In this document: one piece after another, positions 55,290 to 63,386 of the stretch
Layout of the letters: each line of letters starts with the position of its first letter
Numbering within the stretch: position 1 is the first letter of the stretch
The notes under the pieces: model-generated
What the model saw: the letters and a program-made list of their open reading frames with translations, nothing else
Database searches by the model: none
What the model was told of the DNA's origin: nothing
NCBI GenBank assembly: GCA_021851785.1
Contig: JAJZBV010000001.1
Location: forward strand, 62,001-126,000
Length of the DNA stretch: 64,000 nt
Source: Pseudomonadota bacterium
GTDB taxonomy: Bacteria; Pseudomonadota; Alphaproteobacteria; Acetobacterales; Acetobacteraceae
Direction: 5' to 3'
Made by a program: the position numbers and the translations under genes

Positions 55290-56489
55290 ATGAAGACCCG
55301 ACTTGCGAGCCAGATCGTCGGCGCGACGCTTGCCGCCATGATGGGCGCCGCGCCCGCCTACGCCGCCGATACAATCAAAATTGGCGTGCTGCTGATCGAT
55401 TCCGGCCCGCTCGCCGGCCTCAAGGAGACACAGACCAAGGCGGTCAACCTGGCCATCGAACAGATCAACGCCGCCGGCGGCGCCGCGGGCAAGAAACTGG
55501 AGGCCGATTTCATCACCTATCCCGGCACGCCCGACACGGCCGTCGATGGAGCCACGCGGGCGGTGCAGAAGGACGGTGCGTTGTTCCTTACCGGCATGGA
55601 CACCTCCGCCGTATCGCCGGCGCTTTCGGCCAAACTCTCGGCGCTGAACGCCCTGATGGTGGAGGTATACGCCCAGGCCGACGCGATGACGGGCAAGAAC
55701 TGCGCGCCGAATTACTTCCGCGCCAACGTCAACGATTCGATGCTAATGAACGCCGCCGGGCAGTTCCTGGAGGAGAATCCCAGCGTCAAGAAATGGGACA
55801 TCATCGCCGTCGACTATTCCTCGGGGCGCGACTCGGCGCAGAAATTCCAGGCGCTGGTCAAGTCGCAGGGCGGATCGATCGGCAAGGTCTTGTTCACGCC
55901 GTCGGGCACCGCCGACTTCGGCGCGAAGATTTCCGAGCTGGGCGCCGACCCCGGCGACGGCCTCTATGTCACGATCTTCGGCAGCGACGCCATCAATCTC
56001 GCCAAGCAGCAGGCGCAATTCGGGCTGTTCCAGAAATATAAGCTCGTGCTCGGCAATTCCTTCGTGATCCCGCAGGTTCTGCCCGCGATGGGCGATACCG
56101 TGCTTGGCGTCTATCAGACGCTCGGCTTCGTGCCCGGCGAGGCCGGCGCGGGCGCGGAAGCTTTCGTCAAGGCTTACAAGGCGAAGTACAACGGCGAGCT
56201 GCCCGCCTACACGAGCGCGGACCAATACGCCGCCATCCAGTTGATGGCGGCGGCGATCGACAAGGCCAACTCCACCGACGTCGCGGCGGTGCGCGGGGCG
56301 CTGGCCGGCCTGAAGACGGATACGGTGCTGGGCCCCGTCGCGGTGCGCGCCGAGGACCATCAGACCGCGCGCCCGATCCTGATGAACCTGATCGCCAAGA
56401 ACGCTGACGGCAAGCCGGGCTATGAGATCAAGCAGGTGTTCTCCGGCGAAAGCTTGCTGCCGCCGGTGGACAAAGCCTGCAAGATGTAA
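55290..56489 (+). CDS. Periplasmic substrate-binding protein, LivK/type 1 family
   Basis: The 399-residue protein has a signal peptide ending PAYAADT, then KIGVLLIDSGPLAGLKETQT with the Peripla_BP_6 fold. It belongs to the group often found beside acyl-CoA catabolic genes. It feeds the LivHMGF proteins encoded immediately upstream. The ribosome site is GGAGAGG. It is followed by a strong hairpin. Confidence 0.88.
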   Translation: MKTRLASQIVGATLAAMMGAAPAYAADTIKIGVLLIDSGPLAGLKETQTKAVNLAIEQINAAGGAAGKKLEADFITYPGTPDTAVDGATRAVQKDGALFLTGMDTSAVSPALSAKLSALNALMVEVYAQADAMTGKNCAPNYFRANVNDSMLMNAAGQFLEENPSVKKWDIIAVDYSSGRDSAQKFQALVKSQGGSIGKVLFTPSGTADFGAKISELGADPGDGLYVTIFGSDAINLAKQQAQFGLFQKYKLVLGNSFVIPQVLPAMGDTVLGVYQTLGFVPGEAGAGAEAFVKAYKAKYNGELPAYTSADQYAAIQLMAAAIDKANSTDVAAVRGALAGLKTDTVLGPVAVRAEDHQTARPILMNLIAKNADGKPGYEIKQVFSGESLLPPVDKACKM

Positions 56490-56500
56490 GCGCGAAAGCG

Positions 56501-56523
56501 GGAGGGCGTTCGCCGCCCTCCCC
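56501..56523. terminator. Hairpin between convergent genes
   Basis: A perfect 9-bp stem GGGAGGGCG/CGCCCTCCC with loop TTCGC lies 12 bases after the binding-protein stop and 9 bases before the stop of the convergent dehydrogenase gene. It lacks a T tract but is well placed as a bidirectional terminator. Confidence 0.6.
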
Positions 56524-56531
56524 CAGCGAAG

Positions 56532-57551
56532 TCAAACGATCAGCGAAACCTTGCCGAACTGGGCGCCGGCGCTTAGCCGATCAAGCGCCGAGCGGACATC
56601 TGCGATCGCGAATTGACTGTCGATCTCCGGCTTCACGAGCCCGCGCGCGAACACGTCGAGCAACTGGCGGAATTCGCCGACGCTGCCGCCGGTCGATCCG
56701 TAGATCTCGAGCTGGCGGATGAACATCCGCTGCAGATCGGCGGGCGGGTTGGCGCCCGACGTCGCGCCGCAGGTGACGAGCCGGCCTCCCCGACGCAGCG
56801 ACTTCAGCGAGTCGGCCCAGCTCGACGCACCGACGCTGTCGATCGCCATATCGACGCCGCCGTTGCTCATGTCGAGGATCGCCTTCGCCACATTATCCTT
56901 GGTGTAGTTTACGCCGCCGGCCGCGCCGAGCGCCATCGCGCGCGCGATCTTGGCGTCGCTCGACGAGGTGACGAAGGCGCGCGCGCCGATCATGGTTGCG
57001 AGTTGCAGACAGGCGACCGCGACGCCGCCGCCGATGCCGACGATCAAAACGCTTTCCCCCGGCTGCAAGGCGCGCTTGCCGAACAGCATCCGCCACGCCG
57101 TCAGATGGCCGGTCATCAGCGCGCCGGCGGCGACGAGATCGGAGTCGTCAGGCAAGGGGAAGAAACACTGGCTCGGCATGGCGACATATTCTGCGAAGCC
57201 GCCATGCCGATGCTCGCCCATGATCTTGACGCTCTCGCACAACGGCTGATCGCCCGCGAGGCAATAGCGGCAATTTCCGCAGAACACCTCGGAATAGAGC
57301 ACCGCCTTCATTCCGGGCTTCAGACCGCTGCCAGGCGCGCTTTCTGCGATCACCCCGGCGGCCTCGACGCCCATCACTTGCGGCAGGCTGTGGGTTATGC
57401 CGGCGCCGCTGTCGCGCATGTAGAGATCGACGCGATTAGCGGAACTCGCCGCGACGCGCAGCACGGATTCCCCTTGCGCCGGCGTGGGATCGGGAAAGTC
57501 GCGCCAGCTAACGCCATCGGCTCCGCGCCACTTGAGCACCGCCGCCTTCAT
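56532..57551 (-). CDS. Zinc-type alcohol dehydrogenase/quinone oxidoreductase (MDR family)
   Basis: The 339-residue MDR protein has the structural zinc ligands Cys91, Cys94, Cys97 and Cys105 and a Rossmann motif VGIGGGVAVACLQLA near residue 170. The catalytic-zinc cysteine position is occupied by the NRVDLYMR segment, which is more like quinone reductases, so the chemistry is uncertain. It is convergent with the transporter operon and divergent from the TetR remnant region. Confidence 0.85.
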   Translation of the reverse strand: MKAAVLKWRGADGVSWRDFPDPTPAQGESVLRVAASSANRVDLYMRDSGAGITHSLPQVMGVEAAGVIAESAPGSGLKPGMKAVLYSEVFCGNCRYCLAGDQPLCESVKIMGEHRHGGFAEYVAMPSQCFFPLPDDSDLVAAGALMTGHLTAWRMLFGKRALQPGESVLIVGIGGGVAVACLQLATMIGARAFVTSSSDAKIARAMALGAAGGVNYTKDNVAKAILDMSNGGVDMAIDSVGASSWADSLKSLRRGGRLVTCGATSGANPPADLQRMFIRQLEIYGSTGGSVGEFRQLLDVFARGLVKPEIDSQFAIADVRSALDRLSAGAQFGKVSLIV

Positions 57552-57607
57552 CCCGCCTCCCGTCGTTTTCGCACGAAGCGGAGATTATTCGTACGGAGCC
57601 TTACTGT

Positions 57608-57871
57608 CTACCGTCGACTTGGCTTCGGCGCCTGCGGGTCAGTCCACGGAGCCTCGAGCATGCCGACCATAGCGTCGATGAAATTACGCAGCGGGTCCGG
57701 GCTGCTCCACGGCTTCGCGAAACCGCCGCCGTTCTCGCCGTTCTCGAAGGGGCCGCGAAGCCGGGCGGCGGCGATGATGTCGCGCACGGCGACGCCGTCG
57801 ACACCGTTCAGCGCGAACAGCCGGCGGGCCGCGCGCTTGATGCGCTCGTGCGGGGACAGATCCACTCGCAT
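57608..57871 (-). pseudogene. Truncated TetR-family regulator
   Basis: The 87-residue frame starts as a TetR DNA-binding domain (SPHERIKRAARRLFALNGVD, then GVAVRDIIAAAR). It breaks off before the recognition helix region (normally ...YHFGSKEGL) and jumps to a segment (GPFENGENGGGFAKPWSS...) that would belong to a distant ligand domain. An internal deletion joined the two. It is unlikely to bind DNA. Confidence 0.6.
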
Positions 57872-57941
57872 CTTGCGTCTCTAATGCAACCGCATTAAGC
57901 GATCTCACCACACCGCGCAACCGGAGCGTCGCCTAATATCC

Positions 57942-58299
57942 TTCGTCCTGACCGAGGACCAGAACATCGCGCGGCTGGCCGCCGCCGGTTTCGCCGAAAC
58001 CCACGCCAAGGCGGCGACCGGCGAGGGCGGATTCCTGTTCGTCGCCGACCGCGTCAAGGACATGATCGTGTCCGGAGGCGAGAACGTCTATTCCATCGAG
58101 GTCGAGCGCGCGCGGTTCCTTCTCCCGGCCGTGCGCGAGGCCGCAGGATCGGAATTCCGAGCGAGCAGTGGGGCGAGAGCGTGCATGCGGTGATCGCCCT
58201 CAACGAGGGCGCGTCGGCAACGGCGGAGGAGCTGACGGCGCCCACCGCTTGCGATTGCGGCCAATCTTCGCCAGTGTCGCGAATCGTAAATATGTGATC
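57942..58299 (+). pseudogene. C-terminal remnant of an acyl-CoA synthetase
   Basis: The frame reads [20 protein letters not shown], then [22 protein letters not shown], the A8-A9 region of ANL ligases. Near 58146 it shifts frame and continues as [21 protein letters not shown], then ASATAEEL, before collapsing. The upstream two-thirds of the gene are missing, and the segment before GEGG ([15 protein letters not shown]...) seems to come from another protein. Confidence 0.7.
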
Positions 58300-58354
58300 C
58301 ATCGCTTTGCTAGCGAACAATCTCCGCCGGAAATCCGGCTTTGAGGTTCAAGAT

Positions 58355-58831
58355 ATGGCGCCAGATTTGAACTGGGAACTTCGGCTCGGTTTTCTCGTGC
58401 ATGACGTATCGCGGTTGCGGCGGCGCGTCGTCGACAAGGCGCTGAAGCCGCTCGGGGTGACGCGCTCGCAATGGTGGGTGCTGGCGTTTCTGTCGCGCTC
58501 GGACGGCATGAGCCAGGTCGCGCTGGCCGACGAACTCGATCTCGGCAAGGTCGCGCTCGGACAATTGATCGGCCGGCTGGAGAAAACCGGCTTCGTGTCG
58601 CGCCGCGCCGACGAAGAGGACCGCCGGGTCAAGCGGGTGTTCCTCACCCGCCGCGGTCAGTCGCTGATCGCGCGCATTCGTGAGAGCGTCTCGGTCACCG
58701 AGAAGGAAATTCTCGAAAAGATCGAGGAGGCGGACTTGCGGGCGACCGGCCGGGCCTTACGCTTGATGAAGGAAAACCTGCTCGCGATGATCGTCGACGG
58801 CGAGGAGAGCGACGCCACCGACGCGGCCTGA
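58355..58831 (+). CDS. MarR-family transcriptional regulator
   Basis: The 158-residue winged-helix protein has the MarR dimer helix (RLGFLVHDVSRLRRRVVDKA), the DNA-binding helix (MSQVALADELDLGKVALGQL, then IGRLEKTGFVSR) and the wing DEEDRRVKRVFLTRRG. MarR proteins of this kind often respond to aromatic or acyl-CoA ligands. I chose ATG 58355; a longer frame begins at 58307 in the decayed region. It is intact among pseudogenes. Confidence 0.85.
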   Translation: MAPDLNWELRLGFLVHDVSRLRRRVVDKALKPLGVTRSQWWVLAFLSRSDGMSQVALADELDLGKVALGQLIGRLEKTGFVSRRADEEDRRVKRVFLTRRGQSLIARIRESVSVTEKEILEKIEEADLRATGRALRLMKENLLAMIVDGEESDATDAA

Positions 58832-58833
58832 CG

Positions 58834-59426
58834 TCACGCGAGCCCGATCTCGCCGCGATCCAGCACCAGGACGTCGCGCTCGACCGCCCGCGCGCGAAAG
58901 CGGACGCCGCCGTCGTCGAATAACTCAATGCGGATCGTGTCGCCGGGATAGGCAGGGGCGGCGGCGCGCCGAAGCCGCCGGCGCCGCCGTCATCGCGCAG
59001 GAATTCGGCGGCCGTCATGTCGGCGAGCGGCGCCCCGGTCGTCTGATCTTTGATGTCGTGCCCGGTGTAGAGCACAGCGCCGCGCCCCGCCCCCTTGTCG
59101 GCCAGCGCGATGACGCGGTGCTCGGCTTCGACGAGCCCCTCGGCGAGAATCGGGCGATGAAGGACGAACCGCTGTTCGCCGTGCAGGATGCGCCGCCACG
59201 CGATGCCCGTGGCGGGCTCCCTGTGCCAGAACGGCGGCCAGCACAAGGTCACGCATTGGCTGGGCGCGGCGAGCGGACCGCGCCCCTCGTAGACGTAGGG
59301 AAGTTCGTCCTCGTCGGTCGGGTCCGAGCCCATGCCAAGGCTCAGCGCATAGAGCGCGGAGTCTCTCGCGTCGTAGGCTTGAGCGATCGGCGCGAATGTC
59401 AGCGCGCGCACATAGTCGATATTCAC
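58834..59426 (-). pseudogene. Deleted MaoC-type enoyl-CoA hydratase
   Basis: GTG 59426 (ribosome site GGAGGG) opens a frame with the first hot-dog domain of MFE-2-type hydratases: NIDYVRALTFAPIAQAYDARD, YVYEGRGPLAAPSQCVTLCW, ILHGEQRFVLHRPI and YTGHDIKDQTTGAPLADM (about 150 residues). After GGFGAPP the frame is lost. The genuine C-terminus (PGDTIRIELFDDGGVRFRAR, ending DRGEIGLA) appears in another frame. Nearly all of the second, catalytic hot-dog domain is missing. Confidence 0.7.
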
Positions 59427-59635
59427 GCCGTTCCCTCCGTTGCGCACGTCGGCGCCAGCAGACATTCCTGTGTCGCGCTCGCGACCATTTCGCCCGACCG
59501 GGCGTAGACCCGCGCATCGTCAGACCTCGGCCGTGCGCGGCGCGCGGGCTCACGCAGTCGAACAGCAGCCAGGCGTCGGCGCGGAACGCCAGCGGCTCGG
59601 CGATCTCCTGCGCGCGCCGCGTCGCGGCAGGTCAT
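59423..59635 (-). pseudogene. C-terminal remnant of an acyl-CoA thioesterase (TesB type)
   Basis: One minus frame reads EPLAFRADAWLLFDCVSPRAAHGRGL and a second continues DDARVYARSGEMVASATQECLL, together the last part of TesB-type thioesterases (…DEWLLYD.SP…G…GRVF..DG.LVASV.QE). A frameshift separates them near 59520 and no N-terminal part exists. Its stop overlaps the start of the broken MaoC gene, so these were once consecutive genes of one operon. Confidence 0.65.
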
Positions 59636-60318
59636 CCATGGAAGCGGACGGCGTCGTCGACAGCGGCGCGCCCGACGCGGGCGGCATTGGCCTTGACCGC
59701 GACGTCCTCGTAACCGAACGAAACGCCGAACAGCAGCTTCTGGCTTGGGCTCACGCCGAGATGCGCACGCACGATGTCCGGAAACAGACTAAGAGCCCCC
59801 ATCGCGCAGGAGGCAACGCCATGCGCCGTCAGCGCCAGCATCAGCGTCTGCGCCCACATGCCGATATCGGTCGCCTCGCGCTCGCCGAAACTCTCGTCCA
59901 TGAAGATGAACGCGGCATGGGGCGCGTCGAAGCACGCGTGATTGCGCACGTAAGCCATTTTCCGGCCGACGAGATCGCGCCGCTCGACCCCCATCGCGCC
60001 GTAGAGCCGATGCGCCGCGTCGACCTGTCGCTCGCGATGCACGCCGGTGAATTTGCGGTCGGCGACGAAATCTGGCTTGATCGGTTTGTCCCGCATGCCG
60101 GCGTCAACAAGCGCGGCTTTCAGCTTCGCGAGCGTTTCGCCAGAGACGACATGGGGCGTCCAAGGCTGGACGTTGCAGTTCGACGGCGCCCATTGCGCGA
60201 GTTCGAACGCCTCGCGGATGATCGGCTCTGGCACCGGGTCGGATAGGAAGCCGCGTACGGAACGGCGGCGGCGGATCGCCTCGGCGACGCTCATCGTTGC
60301 GGACTTATGCCGGCTCAT
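59632..60318 (-). CDS. Nitroreductase-family flavoprotein
   Basis: The 228-residue FMN-dependent protein has AIRRRRSVRGFLSDPVPEPI, then WAPSNCNVQPWTPHVVSGE (FMN-phosphate and ring contacts), and VASCAMGALSLFPDIVRAHL with FGVSFGYED in the C-terminal half. It probably reduces nitro groups, quinones or enoyl/enone compounds with NAD(P)H. ATG 60318 follows GAGGAGGAGCC. The upstream gene overlaps by ATGA. Confidence 0.88.
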   Translation of the reverse strand: MSRHKSATMSVAEAIRRRRSVRGFLSDPVPEPIIREAFELAQWAPSNCNVQPWTPHVVSGETLAKLKAALVDAGMRDKPIKPDFVADRKFTGVHRERQVDAAHRLYGAMGVERRDLVGRKMAYVRNHACFDAPHAAFIFMDESFGEREATDIGMWAQTLMLALTAHGVASCAMGALSLFPDIVRAHLGVSPSQKLLFGVSFGYEDVAVKANAARVGRAAVDDAVRFHG

Positions 60319-61076
60319 GGCTCCTCCTCGATCAGCGCCAGCCCACGCGCCGCATAGGCCCGCGCGAGATGTCGTCCCACCCGCGCCGCATTTGGCAAAA
60401 CCCCGATTACGCGGGGTTCGGCCTTGTGGAACATCACGTTGGCGATACGGAAGTCGCCGTGACACAAAGCGAGGGTCTCGCTTTCCGGGACGCGCTTGGC
60501 GAGCCAACTCACGACGCGATCGAGATCCGGATTATCCTCATCGCCGCGTCGATACTGGCCCCACAGTCCCGGCCAGCGGCTGATCTGGCGCTTGAAATAG
60601 TTGCCGGCGTGACCGGGCTCGGTCAGGCCGAACGAGAGATGTTTCTTGCCGGTGATGATGCCTTCGATATAGGTCTTCTGCTCGGGCGTGCCGTAATCCG
60701 CAATCGCGGGAATGATCGGAAAATTGCCGACGATCAAGGATTCGTCCTGCAGATCGTTGTGCAGCCCAAGTCCCTTCGCGGCCAGATGCTCGCGGATCGC
60801 CGCAATGGCGAGATTGGAGGCGGCCGAGCCGCCGCAGGACTTCGGCAATCCGTAACGCAAATGGCCGACCTTGTCGGCGCGGCACTCCATTTCCGAAATG
60901 AGTGCGCGCCATTCCGCGCGCGGCCGCCCGTCGTGATCCCAGTCGGTTCGGGCGTGCTCGCGCCGATGGTCGAAGAACTGCCGATTCTCATGCTCCATCG
61001 GCTTGATCTCCGCTTCGATGAACGCGTCCAGCTCGGCGAGCTTCTCCGTGATTTCCCTGGGTAGATCGAAATCCAT
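60315..61076 (-). CDS. Chimera: acyl-CoA dehydrogenase N-terminus fused to a truncated APH-type phosphotransferase
   Basis: Residues 1-156 are the N-terminal helical domain of an acyl-CoA dehydrogenase (LPREITEKLAELDAFIEAEI; GLHNDLQDESLIVGNFPII; KHLSFGLTEPGH). At about residue 157 the sequence jumps, in frame, to an aminoglycoside-phosphotransferase-type domain (NYFKRQISRWPGLWGQYRR; ALCHGDFRIANVMFHK with the catalytic His206-Gly-Asp208). That domain is cut at PRVIGVL just before its metal-binding Asp. Neither half can be complete. A deletion between two adjacent genes is the simplest origin. Confidence 0.7.
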   Translation of the reverse strand: MDFDLPREITEKLAELDAFIEAEIKPMEHENRQFFDHRREHARTDWDHDGRPRAEWRALISEMECRADKVGHLRYGLPKSCGGSAASNLAIAAIREHLAAKGLGLHNDLQDESLIVGNFPIIPAIADYGTPEQKTYIEGIITGKKHLSFGLTEPGHAGNYFKRQISRWPGLWGQYRRGDEDNPDLDRVVSWLAKRVPESETLALCHGDFRIANVMFHKAEPRVIGVLPNAARVGRHLARAYAARGLALIEEEP

Positions 61077-61145
61077 GGCAACGCCTCCCTCGCGTTATCT
61101 TGTCTGTTCAGACTTGTCGTGCGTCAGCTCACTTTCATCGTCAAA

Positions 61146-61667
61146 TCATTTGGGCAGCGCTATGCGGCCGTAGGGATGCGTGCTGCTGACGCCGCCGTCG
61201 ACCGAGAGTAATTGCCCGTCGACATAAGAGGAGTCGTCGCTGGCGAGGAAGGCGGCAGCGGTCTCCTCCGCGCGGCCCGGCCGCTTCATGGGCGTTACAT
61301 GACCGAGTTTATGCGTCACGCCCCTCGCGCGCGCATCCTCGAATACGCTGCGGGTCAACTGGGTCTCGACAAGACCCGGCAGCACGGCGTTGACGCGCAC
61401 GCCGGTTCCGGAGAAGGCGTTCGCCCGCAGCGACGCGGCCGACGAAGTCAATATGATCGAACCATAGCCCTGCGCCGTCATGTGCCGGCCGGCGTATTTG
61501 ATGGCGAGGAAGCAACTTATGACGTTGATGCGATAGACCTCCGCCCATTCCTCGGCGGTCTGCTCCAGGAACGGCGTGTTGGTGCCGGTGACGCCGATAT
61601 TGGCGACGTTCTCCTCGACGGAGGCGCCGGTGACGAGGCAGAGGCGGTCCTTCAACCGCGGGGTCAT
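61146..61667 (-). CDS. SDR-family protein with two internal deletions (probably inactive)
   Basis: The 173-residue frame starts DRLCLVTGAS, then jumps to VANIGVTGTNTPFLEQTAEEWAEVYRINVISCFLA, losing the rest of the cofactor-binding half. A second jump after TSSAASLRANA removes the YxxxK active site before FSGTGVRVNAVLPGLVETQL. The C-terminus (YVDGQLLSVDGG) is normal. The frame remains open despite both deletions, but activity is not expected. The start overlaps the CoA-ligase stop (ATGA). Confidence 0.65.
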   Translation of the reverse strand: MTPRLKDRLCLVTGASVEENVANIGVTGTNTPFLEQTAEEWAEVYRINVISCFLAIKYAGRHMTAQGYGSIILTSSAASLRANAFSGTGVRVNAVLPGLVETQLTRSVFEDARARGVTHKLGHVTPMKRPGRAEETAAAFLASDDSSYVDGQLLSVDGGVSSTHPYGRIALPK

Positions 61668-63322
61668 GTTTTCACCTTCTCGAGGATGTCGTCGAACGCC
61701 TTGGCCTGTTCGCGCAACAGGAATTTCTGGATCTTGCCGGTCGGTGTCTTTGGTAGGTCGTCCGCGATCACGATGCGTTCGGGCCAATATTGCTTGGCGA
61801 CCTTATGCTCCGCCATGTAGGCCTGCACGGCCGCCAGATCGAGCGTATGGCCGGGGCGCAACGTCACGAATGCGCAGGCGCGCTCGCCCAGGCGCGCATC
61901 GGGATAGCCGACCAGCGCCGCGGAGAGAACGGCGGGATGTTTGAACAACAGGCCCTCGATCTCGACGATCGGCACGTTCTCGCCGCCGCGAATGATGATG
62001 TCCTTGGTGCGGCCGTTGATGCGGATGTAGCCCTCGTCGTCGATGTAAGCGAGGTCGCCGGTGTCGAACCAGCCATCGGCGTCGAACGGTTGCATGTCCG
62101 GACGCTTGTAGTAGCCGAGCGCCATCTGCGCGCCGCGTACCTTCAAGGCGCCGGTCTCGCCGACAGACGCGGGCGAGCCGTCGGTCCGCACGACCTTGAC
62201 ATTGACGCCGTCCAGCTCCCGTCCGTCCGAGGTCGCGGACTTGATCAGCGCGCGCTCCGGTTCCGTCAGCGTGCTGGACAAGGATTCCGTCATGCCCCAC
62301 AGCGAGCAGACGACGGCACCGAGTTCACGATGCACGCGCTCGATCAGCGCCGGCGGAATCGGCGCTCCGGCGCACAGGAATTTGCGCAGGCACGCCGGTT
62401 TGGGCGCTCCGTGGATGACCGCCTCGCACATGTCGGTGAGGAAGGTCGCGGCGCCGGCGGAGAAGGTGACGCCCTCCTGCGCCATGATCGCGACGCCGCG
62501 CTTGGGCTCCCACACGTCCTGAAAAATGACGCTCGCGCCGATATTCAGTCCGAGCAGCATGCCGGCGGCGAAGCCGGTCATGTGACCCAACGGCGAACAG
62601 ACCAGCATCGTATCGCTCTCGTCGAGTCCAAATCTTCCGGCGAGCGCGATATTGCAGGCCATCAGAGTGTTGAGGCAATGCATGACGCCCTTGGGCGAAC
62701 CGGTCGTTCCGGAGGTAAACATCAACACGGCCATCGCGCCGCCCAGAAGCGGGCCAATGTCGCCGACGGGCGGCGGCCCGAGCCGCTCCTCGCCGGAGAG
62801 CAGCGCCGCGTCGAAGGCGTTCGGGCCCGCGCCGTCGACGACGAAAACGTGCTGGAGTTTCGCCAGCACGGGCGTCAACGCCGCCGCCATCGCTTCGTGA
62901 TCGAAGCCGCGAAACGTCTTGGGGACGACGAGCACCTTGCTCTCGGCGCATTCGAGCATGTAGCTGAGTTCGCGCTCGCGGAAGATCGGCATCAGGGGAT
63001 TGACCACCGCGCCAACGCGAAACGCCGCGAGCGTCACGACCGCGAACTCCCACCAGTTCGGCAGTTGCACGGAGACGACGTCGCCGGGACCGATCCCGCG
63101 CCGCCGCAGCGAGGCGGCGACGCGGGAGATCACGTCGCCGAACTCAGCGTAAGTGAAGCGACGCCCGTCGGGGCGATCCTGGCGATAGGCCAGCAGCGCA
63201 AGCTTGTCCGGCGTGCCCGCGATTGTCCGTTGAAGGAACTCGTCATAGCTTTTGTCGATCCAGAAACCCCCCGCACGCATCGCCGCGGCGTGCGCGACAG
63301 GATCGAAACGCGTTGCCGTCAT
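61664..63322 (-). CDS. Cyclohexanecarboxylate-type acyl-CoA ligase (AMP-binding)
   Basis: The 552-residue ANL ligase is intact: MFTSGTTGSPKGVMH (P-loop), CSLWGMTESLSSTLT (A5), GWFDTGDLAYIDDEGYIRIN with GRTKDIIIRGGENVP (split here), and the catalytic Lys in PKTPTGKIQKFLLREQ. The N-terminal FDPVAHAAAMRAGGFWIDKS is typical of AliA-like cyclohexanecarboxylate and related ligases. It would prime an alicyclic or branched acid for beta-oxidation. It is the only clearly functional CoA-pathway gene in the decayed section. Confidence 0.87.
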   Translation of the reverse strand: MTATRFDPVAHAAAMRAGGFWIDKSYDEFLQRTIAGTPDKLALLAYRQDRPDGRRFTYAEFGDVISRVAASLRRRGIGPGDVVSVQLPNWWEFAVVTLAAFRVGAVVNPLMPIFRERELSYMLECAESKVLVVPKTFRGFDHEAMAAALTPVLAKLQHVFVVDGAGPNAFDAALLSGEERLGPPPVGDIGPLLGGAMAVLMFTSGTTGSPKGVMHCLNTLMACNIALAGRFGLDESDTMLVCSPLGHMTGFAAGMLLGLNIGASVIFQDVWEPKRGVAIMAQEGVTFSAGAATFLTDMCEAVIHGAPKPACLRKFLCAGAPIPPALIERVHRELGAVVCSLWGMTESLSSTLTEPERALIKSATSDGRELDGVNVKVVRTDGSPASVGETGALKVRGAQMALGYYKRPDMQPFDADGWFDTGDLAYIDDEGYIRINGRTKDIIIRGGENVPIVEIEGLLFKHPAVLSAALVGYPDARLGERACAFVTLRPGHTLDLAAVQAYMAEHKVAKQYWPERIVIADDLPKTPTGKIQKFLLREQAKAFDDILEKVKT

Positions 63323-63386
63323 GGGCTTCTCTCCTTGGCGTCTAATTCGTTAGTTAGCGTATCGTTTGCGCCGCCGCCCCTTCGAG

